From Neptunicella plasticusilytica (GTDB lineage Bacteria > Pseudomonadota > Gammaproteobacteria > Enterobacterales > Alteromonadaceae): DNA of 64,000 nucleotides. The position numbers and the translations under genes were made by a program. Below the pieces are notes generated by a model that was not told where the DNA came from, searched no databases, and saw only the letters and a program-made list of their open reading frames with translations. This document shows, piece after piece, positions 17,528 through 25,602 of the stretch. The first letter of the stretch is position 1, and every line of letters begins with the position of its first letter. The stretch is from contig NZ_CP150481.1 of the NCBI RefSeq assembly GCF_047922965.1, positions 2,356,001-2,420,000 of the forward strand. Direction: 5' to 3'.

Positions 17528-18361
17528 ATGAAACTTGATATCAAACGCCAAATTGAGCAGTTATTTGCAGTACTACTGGCGATGATTGCATGGACAATAA
17601 GTGGCTGCCAGCATCATGCTGCACAACATTCTGATGAAATTCCGATCTATGTTTACCATGACTTCGCACCTTTTATTATCAACGGCAACAAAACAACCGA
17701 TCTAAGTCGTTTATTGGTTAGTAAGTTACGCCAGAAAACCGGTTTAAACTGGATATTACATATTGTCCCGCGGACGTTACTCAACCAGAAGCTGGCCCGG
17801 GGAGAAGATGTCACCATTCTATGGGCGAATTCCAAATGGTTTGGAGGTCAGCCCGGTTTGCTGGCCAGCAAGTCCATTTTATGGGATGCCGATGTTATCG
17901 TTTATCAACCCGAACGGGCGATTATTGGCCAGTATCCCGACGCCTTCAAGCATAAAACATTCTGCGGCATTGAAGGTCATGTTTATCGACATTTCTCACC
18001 ACTGTTCGTTAGCGGGCAGATGACACGAATCAACGGCGACAATTACAATGACTGTATCAACAAACTGCTCCAGCACGAGGCGGACGTTGTCCAAATGGAA
18101 AAGTCGCAGATACTCAATGCATACCAACAACTGATCCCCGACAAAATAAGGCAATATTCTCCCAACATCGACAGTTTTACCCGCCATATGCTGCTCAGCC
18201 CGTCCTATTCTCACTTGTTACCTCAGGTAAATAGGGTGATAACACAACTGAGCTCAGATCAGGAATGGCAACAGGATTTAGCCGCATTTGGAGAACGGGA
18301 CTTTATCAATCTGTTTGATATGAAATTGGAAGATTTGCTTAAAGTCCACCCCTTGGAATAA
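17528..18361 (+). CDS. Lipoprotein resembling family 3 solute-binding proteins
   Basis: A 277-residue exported lipoprotein. From the ATG at 17528 the N-terminus has a basic stretch, a hydrophobic core (LFAVLLAMIAW) and a lipobox ISGC with the lipidated cysteine near residue 25. The mature part begins with IPIYVYHDFAPFIINGNKTTDLSRLL, which is the first-lobe pattern of periplasmic amino-acid-binding-like proteins (SBP_bac_3). No ABC permease or ATPase gene is adjacent. It may be a stand-alone sensor or accessory protein rather than a transporter subunit. A GTG at 17492 would add 12 residues before the signal peptide and is less likely. Confidence 0.72.
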   Translation: MKLDIKRQIEQLFAVLLAMIAWTISGCQHHAAQHSDEIPIYVYHDFAPFIINGNKTTDLSRLLVSKLRQKTGLNWILHIVPRTLLNQKLARGEDVTILWANSKWFGGQPGLLASKSILWDADVIVYQPERAIIGQYPDAFKHKTFCGIEGHVYRHFSPLFVSGQMTRINGDNYNDCINKLLQHEADVVQMEKSQILNAYQQLIPDKIRQYSPNIDSFTRHMLLSPSYSHLLPQVNRVITQLSSDQEWQQDLAAFGERDFINLFDMKLEDLLKVHPLE

Positions 18362-18387
18362 GCGGGGGCACTATTATGTGCCCCGCC
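18362..18387 (+). terminator. GC-rich hairpin between converging genes
   Basis: GCGGGGGCAC and GTGCCCCGC pair with one bulge around a TATTAT loop, just after the lipoprotein stop codon. It lacks a clear T-run, so it may be a weak or Rho-assisted terminator. Confidence 0.55.
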
Positions 18388-18422
18388 AATAAATAATCCG
18401 TTAAGTTCACAAACCGCTGAGG

Positions 18423-21400
18423 TTATGGATACTTATGTCTGGAAAACCAGCTAAACAAGATAGGTAATACAAACAGGGTTAACAATGTTGCACTTACCAA
18501 ACCGCCAACAATCACGCTGGCAAGGGGCTTCTGGATTTCTGCCCCAACCCCGTTAGACAACAACATGGGTATCAGGCCCAACATGGATGTTAGCGCCGTC
18601 ATTAACACCGGCCGCAAACGTGATATAGCTCCTTGATAAACTGCTTCACCAATACCTTCACCTTGGTTGATACGCTGATTGATACTTTCTACCATCACCA
18701 CACCATTCAGCACCGCCACGCCAAATAGGGTAATAAAACCTACCGATCCGGGTACGGATAAATATTGTCCCGACAGATATAAACTGAATACGCCACCAAT
18801 TACTGCCAAAGGTACGTTAACCAGTATCAATGCGGCCTGCCCTAACGATCCAAATGAGAAATAAAGCAACAAGGCGATCAGCGCCAATGAAACAGGCACC
18901 ACAATCATCAGGCGTTGCTGGGCGCGTTGCTGGCTTTCAAACTGCCCGCCAATGGTGACGGAATACCCGGCTGGTAAATCTATGTACTGGTCAACCAAGC
19001 TTCGAATTTCTTCCGCCACACTGCCCATATCCCTGTCCTGCACATTGGCTTGAATAACCACTCTGCGCTGCACATCATCACGGCGAATTTGTGGTGGACC
19101 AGACTGAAAGCTGACCTGCGCCACATCTTCCAGTCTGACCCAGGCTCCGGTTGGTGACTGCAGACGTAAATCCCTGATACGTTGTGGATCTTGCCGATAT
19201 TTTTCAGCCAGACGCACATAAATATCATAACGTTGATTATCATTGATAATTTGTCCGGCGTTCTGCCCACCCAATCCGTTTTGCACCACAGACATCAAAT
19301 CCTGGACAGAAAGACCATAGCGGGAAAGTTGCCGCCGATCAGGGCTCACTACCAGTTGTGACTCACCAACAATCTGCTCCAAAGCCACATCACGAGCGCC
19401 TTCAATGCCTTTTATCAGCTGTTCAATTTCAGCTCCCTTTGTGGTCAATACTTCCAAATCAGGGCCAAACAGCTTGATCGCCAGTTGGGCCTTAACCCCG
19501 GATAACAATTCATCCACCCGAGTAGCAATAGGCTGGGAAAAATTCAGTAATAATCCAGGAAATTGTCCGAGTTTGTCCGACATCAAATCTTGCAGTGCAT
19601 AGCGGTTATCGGCGCTTGTCCATTCGGCACGGGGTTTAAGGCCAATATAGATTTCAATATTGCTAACCGGTTCAGGATCCCCTCCAATCTCGGCTCGACC
19701 AATGCGACTCAGTGCGTAGTTAACCTCAGGAAAGGTTAATAGCATCGATTCCAGTTTAGGCGCGACGGCCAATGCTGTATCTAAACTCGCCGAGGGCGCC
19801 AAAGTTACCCGCAGATTGATGGTTCCTTCCTCCAGTTCGGGAACAAATTCGGTACCCAGGCGCGGGATCAACAAGCCAGCCGCGAGCAGCATCAATAGTG
19901 ATATGCTCAATACCACTTTGTTATGCCTCAGCGCCCATTTCAGGCTACGCCTATAGGCTTTTTCAAGGGGTGAGAAAATAATGCTGCGACGCGCTTTGAT
20001 ACCGCGCGTAAAAACATAAGTGGCTAACGCAGGGATGATAATTAATGCCACCAACACAGCCGCTAAAATAGCCAGAATGATACTGATTGCCATAGGTTGG
20101 AACAATTTTGCCTCAACCCCTTCAAAGCTAAACATAGGCATAAACACCACCAGAATAATCAGGCTAGCAAAGAAAACAGGACGTGCGACTTCCCTAGCGG
20201 CCTGCTGCAACCTAAGTGCTATAAGCTTTCGGTGGTTAATAACATTATCAGGATCTGTAGATTGGCTGCTATGCGGCGCTGTCTGATTATCATGCCTAGC
20301 GTCTGGGCAGCTGAGATGCTTAAACATATTTTCCACCATCACCACAGAACCATCGACCAGCATACCAATTGCAACAGCAATGCCCCCTAGTGACATCAAA
20401 TTGGCCGATATCCCTAACCACGCCATCATCATCAGCGCAATAGCGATGGAGATGGGTATTGATATAACCACCAGCAAGGTGGCACCCAGATCCATCAAGA
20501 ACAACGCCAATACCAGCAGAATAAAAACAAACGCCAGCAGCAACGCATTGGTAACAGTGCTAATTGCCTGCTTAATCAGATCGGCCTGATTATAAAAAGG
20601 TTGTAAGCGGACGCCTTGCGGTAATGCCTGATTAATCAATGCCATCCTTTGCTCTATACCCTGTATAGTTGCATTGGTATTGGCTCCCATGCGTTTAAGA
20701 ACAATGCCGGACACCACTTCACCCAGAGATTCTACTTGTCCATTTTGGCGTCGGGTCATGGTGACAGCCCCCTGCCGGATTTCACTACCCAACTCTACCT
20801 CTGCCACGTCTGCAATGGTAACAACTGTCCCTTGAATCGTTTTCAACGGGATCTGGCTTATTTCGTCCAGCCCGCGTTGTGAATGACTTAGCCAGCCGGT
20901 ACCACGTATAACCAACTGCTCTTGCCCCCGATTCAGGTACCAACCTCCAGCGTTACTATTGTTGCGTTGCAAGGCTTCCACCACATCCTGCTGCGACAAC
21001 GAATAAGAAAGTAAACGGGACGGATTGAGATTGACCTGATACTGGCGCACTTGACCGCCAAACGACAAAATATCGGTAATCCCGTCGACCGGCATCAGCA
21101 GCAGCTTTACCACCCAATCGTTGAGGCTTCGCAAGTTCATACCGTTATATCCAGAGTCGGGATCAGCCAGCAGCAAGTATTGATAAACCTGCCCTAATCC
21201 TGAAGTATTAGGGCCGATTTCAGGCGTTCCCACATTGGCCGGGATCATCTGTTTGGCGGCTTGCAACCGTTCAAACACCAGTTGTCTGGCAAAATAGATG
21301 TCGGTACCCTCGCTGAATACCACGGTAATTCCGGACAAGCCGGTTTTAGAAATGGAGCGCACTTCCTGCACATCAGGTAACGCATACAGGAGCGCTTCAA

Positions 21401-21605
21401 TCGGAAATGAAATTAACTGCTCTACTTCTTCAGCTGCCAGACCGGGTGCTTCGGTGTTAATCGCCACCTGCACATTGGTCACGTCGGGGAATGCATCCAG
21501 ATTCAGTTGCGGGATCTTGAAAACAGCAAACGCTATCAAGGTAAACAAGGCGATCACCACCAATAAACGGTTGCTCACAGCCCAATCAATTAATCGATTA
21601 AACAT
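18423..21605 (-). CDS. Heavy-metal-type RND efflux pump, inner-membrane subunit (Czc/Cus family)
   Basis: Proton-driven RND transporter of 1060 residues, which would export metal cations as a trimer in a tripartite envelope complex. RND topology is clear: one N-terminal transmembrane helix, a large periplasmic domain, a helix cluster, a second periplasmic domain and a final helix cluster. The fourth-helix motif reads AIGMLVDGSVVMVEN. Its single charged residue in GxxVDGxVVMVEN matches the heavy-metal (HME) branch rather than the drug (HAE) branch. The exact metal cannot be deduced; the motif is not the textbook CzcA (DFG) nor CusA (DAA) form. The adaptor gene is 17 bases upstream. No outer-membrane factor is adjacent. 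Confidence 0.9.
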   Translation of the reverse strand: MFNRLIDWAVSNRLLVVIALFTLIAFAVFKIPQLNLDAFPDVTNVQVAINTEAPGLAAEEVEQLISFPIEALLYALPDVQEVRSISKTGLSGITVVFSEGTDIYFARQLVFERLQAAKQMIPANVGTPEIGPNTSGLGQVYQYLLLADPDSGYNGMNLRSLNDWVVKLLLMPVDGITDILSFGGQVRQYQVNLNPSRLLSYSLSQQDVVEALQRNNSNAGGWYLNRGQEQLVIRGTGWLSHSQRGLDEISQIPLKTIQGTVVTIADVAEVELGSEIRQGAVTMTRRQNGQVESLGEVVSGIVLKRMGANTNATIQGIEQRMALINQALPQGVRLQPFYNQADLIKQAISTVTNALLLAFVFILLVLALFLMDLGATLLVVISIPISIAIALMMMAWLGISANLMSLGGIAVAIGMLVDGSVVMVENMFKHLSCPDARHDNQTAPHSSQSTDPDNVINHRKLIALRLQQAAREVARPVFFASLIILVVFMPMFSFEGVEAKLFQPMAISIILAILAAVLVALIIIPALATYVFTRGIKARRSIIFSPLEKAYRRSLKWALRHNKVVLSISLLMLLAAGLLIPRLGTEFVPELEEGTINLRVTLAPSASLDTALAVAPKLESMLLTFPEVNYALSRIGRAEIGGDPEPVSNIEIYIGLKPRAEWTSADNRYALQDLMSDKLGQFPGLLLNFSQPIATRVDELLSGVKAQLAIKLFGPDLEVLTTKGAEIEQLIKGIEGARDVALEQIVGESQLVVSPDRRQLSRYGLSVQDLMSVVQNGLGGQNAGQIINDNQRYDIYVRLAEKYRQDPQRIRDLRLQSPTGAWVRLEDVAQVSFQSGPPQIRRDDVQRRVVIQANVQDRDMGSVAEEIRSLVDQYIDLPAGYSVTIGGQFESQQRAQQRLMIVVPVSLALIALLLYFSFGSLGQAALILVNVPLAVIGGVFSLYLSGQYLSVPGSVGFITLFGVAVLNGVVMVESINQRINQGEGIGEAVYQGAISRLRPVLMTALTSMLGLIPMLLSNGVGAEIQKPLASVIVGGLVSATLLTLFVLPILFSWFSRHKYP

Positions 21606-21622
21606 AAGGAAACACTCCGTAA

Positions 21623-22753
21623 TTAATGATTATGCGGATCAAATCCGCTTTTAGCCTGCTCCGAGGCAACAAAAAAGGCTCCCTGTACGACGACAGCGGT
21701 ACCGGCGGCAATACCGGTTATCTGCCTGACAACACCGTTGGAATGGCCCGGCGTCACTTCCCTACTCGCATATTCACCTAGCCTAACCTGAACAAAAACC
21801 ATCCAGTCACCATCGCTACCGCGTACCAGCGCGGCTTCGGGCACAGCCAAAACCGGTTTATCAGTACTGATATCAAAAAACACGTCAGCGAACATACCTG
21901 CATGTAACTGATGATCGTTATTCTGTACCGACAGGCGCACAACCCGGGTGCGGGTTAATGGGTCAATAGTGTGGGCTTGCTGGATAACCTGGCTTGAAAA
22001 CGTGCGTTTACCGACCTCCAGTCTGGCATATGAGCCAGTTGGCAAATGGATACCAGCATCGGGTGACAATCGGGCCTCAACCCATAATTCACTTTCATCA
22101 GCCAATATCATCAAAGCTTGTCCCGCCTCTACCCGCTGGCCCTGCTGAAAATCATCATTTAACACTGAGCCGGATTGTGTCGCTTGCAGCGTATATTCAC
22201 CCAGTGCAGAGCTGTTATCGGCGGTTAATTGCTTTATGTCGTTGTCTGTCAGGCCGAAGGCTTTCAGGTTGGCCAAGGACGCGATATAACCGGTCTGTGC
22301 TTCCGATATATTCTTCTCGCTGACCGCCGTTTTAGCCAATTTGCGGATCCGGTTCCATTCGGCATAATCAATCCGGTACCTGGCCTGAGCCTGGGCAATA
22401 ACGTCGCTGAACAAGGTGACTAGTGGCTGACCATTGACCACGTGTTCACCTAAAGACACATGACGGGTTAACACCACAGAGTCAACCCGTGGCGAAACAA
22501 TATAAGTGCTGTATCCATTCGCTTTTATTTCAGCAGGCGCGTAAAGAAATTGCTGCATAGGTTGCAGTTGAAGTGTTTCAACCTGGATCCCGGCGTGCGC
22601 TATTTGCTCGTCGGTCAATATAACCGGGGACGCTCCTTCATTTTCGCTATGACTAGATTCTGTTATCGGGTTAATTTGCTGTTGTCCGTAAGCAAACACG
22701 GAAAAGCTCAGTACCGTCACCAGCAAAAGGTGACTGCAGATATTCGATTGCAT
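21623..22753 (-). CDS. RND efflux periplasmic adaptor subunit (CzcB/CusB-like)
   Basis: Membrane-fusion protein linking the RND pump to an outer-membrane channel. A signal peptide is visible from the ATG at 22753 (MQSNICSHLLLVTVLSFSVF). This start has a GGGAGAA ribosome-binding site; the in-frame ATG 15 codons upstream does not. The mature protein has the barrel-sandwich segment (YIVSPRVDSVVLTRHVSLGEHVVNGQPLVTL), an alpha-hairpin and beta-barrel domains. It lacks the His-rich N-terminal extension of some CzcB proteins, and an Asp/Glu/His-containing short N-terminal linker replaces it. It is transcribed before the pump gene; the small His/Cys-rich gene lies upstream. Confidence 0.9.
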   Translation of the reverse strand: MQSNICSHLLLVTVLSFSVFAYGQQQINPITESSHSENEGASPVILTDEQIAHAGIQVETLQLQPMQQFLYAPAEIKANGYSTYIVSPRVDSVVLTRHVSLGEHVVNGQPLVTLFSDVIAQAQARYRIDYAEWNRIRKLAKTAVSEKNISEAQTGYIASLANLKAFGLTDNDIKQLTADNSSALGEYTLQATQSGSVLNDDFQQGQRVEAGQALMILADESELWVEARLSPDAGIHLPTGSYARLEVGKRTFSSQVIQQAHTIDPLTRTRVVRLSVQNNDHQLHAGMFADVFFDISTDKPVLAVPEAALVRGSDGDWMVFVQVRLGEYASREVTPGHSNGVVRQITGIAAGTAVVVQGAFFVASEQAKSGFDPHNH

Positions 22754-22839
22754 GATTTTTTCTCCCGGGCGGGATAAATAATTATGTCGCCAATACACTG
22801 GCGGGTAACATTCAGCACGCCCTAATTCAATTGATAAAT

Positions 22840-22861
22840 GCTCTGACGGAAATATCAGAGC
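22840..22861. repeat. Hairpin upstream of the efflux adaptor gene
   Basis: A perfect 7-bp stem GCTCTGA/TCAGAGC with an 8-base loop lies between the small His/Cys-rich gene and the adaptor gene. Without a strong T-run it could be a partial terminator, an mRNA processing site or an operator. Confidence 0.4.
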
Positions 22862-22879
22862 GAAACTTAAACTCTTGAA

Positions 22880-23239
22880 TCAGGCGAAAATAGGAGGGCG
22901 CAACAGATTGTCGGTAAAAGTTGGCAGATAAGCAGGTTCAACATCTAGCAGTTTATTTTGCTCCCGATCGTCCAGTGAAAACCTGAAAACACTGTTAACC
23001 CAGCTAACCGAATGGGAACCATGGCAATGACCACAATGGTGGCAATCTTCAATATTATGACCGGCGGACAACGCGTCTCCCCGCTCCTTTAAGACAGACA
23101 ATTTGTCCGATTGGTGGGAGTGTTCAACTTTGAGATGATTAATATCAATTTGATGGGGCTGCTGTTGGCTAGCTACTGCAAACATTGATTGCACAGCAAT
23201 CATTAACAGCAACACATAATTCAGCCAATACTTATTCAT
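22880..23239 (-). CDS. Exported His/Cys-rich small protein (DUF2946 / CopL-CzcI-like)
   Basis: A 119-residue protein with an N-terminal hydrophobic signal segment (about 5-23) and a central metal-binding-like cluster CHHCGHCHGSH (about 63-73) preceded by further His residues. This arrangement matches small periplasmic proteins often found first in copper or czc-type efflux operons (CopL, CzcI, DUF2946). They are thought to bind metal and modulate expression. It lies upstream of the adaptor and pump genes on the same strand, 126 bases from the adaptor start. Family membership is inferred from layout and motif. It is the best clue that this RND system handles a metal. Confidence 0.7.
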   Translation of the reverse strand: MNKYWLNYVLLLMIAVQSMFAVASQQQPHQIDINHLKVEHSHQSDKLSVLKERGDALSAGHNIEDCHHCGHCHGSHSVSWVNSVFRFSLDDREQNKLLDVEPAYLPTFTDNLLRPPIFA

Positions 23240-23305
23240 CTAACTTGGGACTCTGCGGATAGAAAAAAATTCAACCCGTTGCTGAAGGGAAAATACTGCC
23301 ACATT

Positions 23306-24535
23306 TTATTGTTTAGCCAGTTGTACACAATTTCGACCCGCGGCCTTTGCCTTGTACAAAGCCTGGTCAGCAGCTTTCATCACATCTTCAAATTCAGCAG
23401 TCTGACTATCCCGCTCGGCGATACCAAAGCTGGATGTCACATAGACTTCCTGACGTTTTTGAGTTGCCGCCCCACTACGGCTTTTGGCATTCCCCTGTTC
23501 GCGGCCCGAGCCGCGTAACAAAAAAGGTCTGGCACCAATCGCCTGACGAACTTCTTCAACAAAAAGCTTGGCCTGTTGGGCGGTTTTGTTCTGGAATACG
23601 ATGGTAAATTCCTCACCACCATAACGAAAAGCTTTACCCCCACCGCCCACTTCGTCGACGCAGGTGGCAACCATTTTGAGCACCTGATCACCCACTTCAT
23701 GACCATATTTGTCATTAAAGCGCTTAAATTTATCCACATCCCCCATCACCACGGTGTACTTCTTGCCCAGTGTCGACGCATATTGCATTAGCGCCCGGCG
23801 CCCTTTGATCCCGGTTAATTCATCTTTAAAGGCCATATTGTAGCTGTCATGCAAAATCAGCACACAAAATGCCGCCGCCAGCATACTCAACATCAACTGT
23901 GGTAATAATTGCCCAAAATACAACATCATGCCGGTTACGCTTAAGGTCACCAACATCAGTGCAGCGTGACGATTAGTGGGTTTTAAAATAAAGCGTGCCA
24001 GTCCGGCAAATTGCACAATCAACATTAATAACACTTCAGCGCCGTTAAGCTTGAGGGCTGTCACAGTGGTTGAGTTTTGAAATAACTGAGTTAACCATGG
24101 CATTGAAAGACTTTGCAAATACATGCTGGCCAGAATAACGGTACTGCAGCTGGCCACCATCACCGACACACTGACAGCCAGCCCCTGAAGACTAAAACCC
24201 CGGTCTCTTTCCCATAATAATCCCACCATACTGCTGATCAGCACCAGCGGCAGAAAATGCTGAACTTGCTCAACAGACAAGTAATCGGCCGGAATACTGC
24301 CAACATAGAGACTGGAAAAGAGTAAACAGGAAGCAATAAATATGCGGCTATGACCAAATTGGACTGCCATAATTGCCGCCACAATAAGCAGTGAATGAGG
24401 TAGCCACTGCAACTTTTGCAAATATTGCCCCACCATAATCGGTAAATTATCAATGCAGATAATCAACAGAACAATAAAAATAAGCTGTCCTAGCAGTGAT
24501 TTCAGTGCAAATTTGGCAGTATCCACAAAGTCCAA
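23306..24535 (-). CDS. Membrane-bound diguanylate cyclase (GGDEF)
   Basis: Synthesises cyclic di-GMP from two GTP. The N-terminal half (about 10-230) has seven or eight hydrophobic segments without a recognisable named sensor domain. The GGDEF domain (about 232-405) has the catalytic signature GGEEF at 306-310, preceded by FRY, and the conserved DVDKFKRFNDKYGHEVGD metal/GTP region. The usual RxxD inhibitory site before the signature is replaced by a glycine-rich VDEVGGGG stretch, so product inhibition is probably lost. A basic low-complexity segment (about 339-363) is inserted before the SFGIAE strand. It is monocistronic. Confidence 0.92.
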   Translation of the reverse strand: MDFVDTAKFALKSLLGQLIFIVLLIICIDNLPIMVGQYLQKLQWLPHSLLIVAAIMAVQFGHSRIFIASCLLFSSLYVGSIPADYLSVEQVQHFLPLVLISSMVGLLWERDRGFSLQGLAVSVSVMVASCSTVILASMYLQSLSMPWLTQLFQNSTTVTALKLNGAEVLLMLIVQFAGLARFILKPTNRHAALMLVTLSVTGMMLYFGQLLPQLMLSMLAAAFCVLILHDSYNMAFKDELTGIKGRRALMQYASTLGKKYTVVMGDVDKFKRFNDKYGHEVGDQVLKMVATCVDEVGGGGKAFRYGGEEFTIVFQNKTAQQAKLFVEEVRQAIGARPFLLRGSGREQGNAKSRSGAATQKRQEVYVTSSFGIAERDSQTAEFEDVMKAADQALYKAKAAGRNCVQLAKQ

Positions 24536-24624
24536 GCAAACCCCTTAATTCTGTTGGAATGTCTGCCATATCAAAAAGCAGCAGTTAATTGCCGCTATGT
24601 TGCCAGATTGTGGCGATAATTCAA

Positions 24625-24653
24625 AAGTGTATTGAAAAAAATTTCATACACTT
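24625..24653. repeat. Dyad AAGTGTAT-N13-ATACACTT
   Basis: A perfect 8-bp inverted repeat with additional inner GAAA/TTTC complementarity. It lies in the divergent region between the diguanylate cyclase and SRPBCC-ArsR genes. Candidate operator. Confidence 0.5.
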
Positions 24654-24654
24654 C

Positions 24655-24671
24655 AGGTATTTGTCATACCT
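24655..24671. repeat. Dyad AGGTAT-TTGTC-ATACCT
   Basis: A perfect 6-bp inverted repeat one base after the preceding dyad. The shared TAT/ATA arms suggest two related sites for one dimeric regulator, with the ArsR-family protein encoded downstream as the obvious candidate. Confidence 0.45.
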
Positions 24672-24697
24672 AAAAAACCAACTACTAGGGGAACTTT

Positions 24698-24778
24698 ATG
24701 GAACAACGCATGGAAGAGATTCCATTATTAATCAAGTTTAACAAAAATAAATGCAACCATTTGGTTGCATTTAAATAA
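24698..24778 (+). CDS. Possible 26-codon leader peptide
   Basis: An ATG preceded by the strong ribosome-binding sequence AGGGGAA at 7-base distance opens a 26-codon frame ending TAA. The last eight codons run through a perfect hairpin. It lies 53 bases before the SRPBCC gene. There is no protein-level evidence; the strong ribosome-binding site and the coincidence with the hairpin are the only support. Confidence 0.22.
   Translation: MEQRMEEIPLLIKFNKNKCNHLVAFK
24748..24773 (+). repeat. Perfect 11-bp hairpin in the SRPBCC-arsR leader
   Basis: TAAATGCAACC, loop ATTT, GGTTGCATTTA. It has only a short A/T-rich tail, so it is a weak terminator at best. It could be an attenuator coupled to the short upstream reading frame or an operator. 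Confidence 0.55.
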
Positions 24779-24831
24779 TTACAATGCTTTACTGACTGCA
24801 AATTAAACCTCAACCCGAAAGTGAGTTCCTT

Positions 24832-25272
24832 ATGCAAGATATGATCAAACGTGAAATTATGATTAACGCCAGTAAAGAAAAAATCTACGCGGCAATTGCC
24901 AACCCTGAACTGGTAACCAAGTGGTTCCCGGAAACCCTGGAGGGCGAATATAGTCCGGGTCATCAACCGGTTTTCGGATTCGGCGAACACTGCACTAGCC
25001 GGATTTATGTCGTAGACGCCAAGCCCTATGATTACTTTGCTTATCGCTGGGTGCCGGGGGCGGATAGTTTTGTGGGTGACGTGCTCAGCGTACCCAATAC
25101 CCTGGTCGAATTCCAAATTGCACAAGAATCGGCAGACTTATGTAAAATAACCCTGATAGAGTCCGGTTTTACCCAACTACCTGCTGAGGTAATGGAATCG
25201 GCTATCATGCAAAATATCAAAGGCTGGGATTTTATGCTGGATCGTTTAGAAAATTACATTAAAGCGGCATAG
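24832..25272 (+). CDS. SRPBCC / AHSA1-type ligand-binding domain protein
   Basis: A 146-residue START-like helix-grip-fold protein of the AHSA1 (Aha1 C-terminal-like) group. Typical features are the N-terminal IKREIMINASKEKIYAAIANPELVTKWFPE segment (3-32) and the C-terminal long helix MQNIKGWDFMLDRLENYI. Such proteins bind small hydrophobic ligands. They are very commonly encoded with an ArsR-family regulator, as here, where the regulator's ATG directly follows this gene's stop. The pair probably forms a small stress or ligand-responsive operon. The ligand is unknown. Confidence 0.9.
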   Translation: MQDMIKREIMINASKEKIYAAIANPELVTKWFPETLEGEYSPGHQPVFGFGEHCTSRIYVVDAKPYDYFAYRWVPGADSFVGDVLSVPNTLVEFQIAQESADLCKITLIESGFTQLPAEVMESAIMQNIKGWDFMLDRLENYIKAA

Positions 25273-25602
25273 ATGTTAGAAGCACAGATATATAAAGCCT
25301 TGGGTGACCCGGTTCGCCTGCTAATTGTAACGCGGCTCGCTAGTGGCGAGCCTTATACCATTGGCGAGTTGTCAAAGAATCTCGGCGTTTCCCGTCAGGG
25401 TGCCCGGAAGCAACTACAGGTGCTGGTATCGGCCAATCTGGTGCATTTGGCGCAAAAAGGACGCGAGACAGAAGTTATACTGGATACCGATAAACTGGCT
25501 ACCGCCAGGCAGTTTATCGCCAAGCTGGAACAGCAGTGGGATCAGCGGCTTCATGCTCTTAAGGACTTTGTTGAAAACAAATCAACAGACCCTAGCCCCT
25601 AA
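25273..25602 (+). CDS. ArsR-family winged-helix regulator
   Basis: A 109-residue dimeric DNA-binding repressor. The winged helix covers about residues 5-80, with recognition region YTIGELSKNLGVSRQGARKQLQVL and wing VHLAQKGRETEVILD. No cysteine metal-binding site (such as ELCVCDL) is present, so it is not a classical metal sensor; the members paired with AHSA1 proteins usually lack one. The start codon abuts the SRPBCC stop, so translation is coupled. Its likely targets are the dyads upstream of the pair. It overlaps the 3' end of the converging MFS gene by 4 bases. Confidence 0.9.
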   Translation: MLEAQIYKALGDPVRLLIVTRLASGEPYTIGELSKNLGVSRQGARKQLQVLVSANLVHLAQKGRETEVILDTDKLATARQFIAKLEQQWDQRLHALKDFVENKSTDPSP

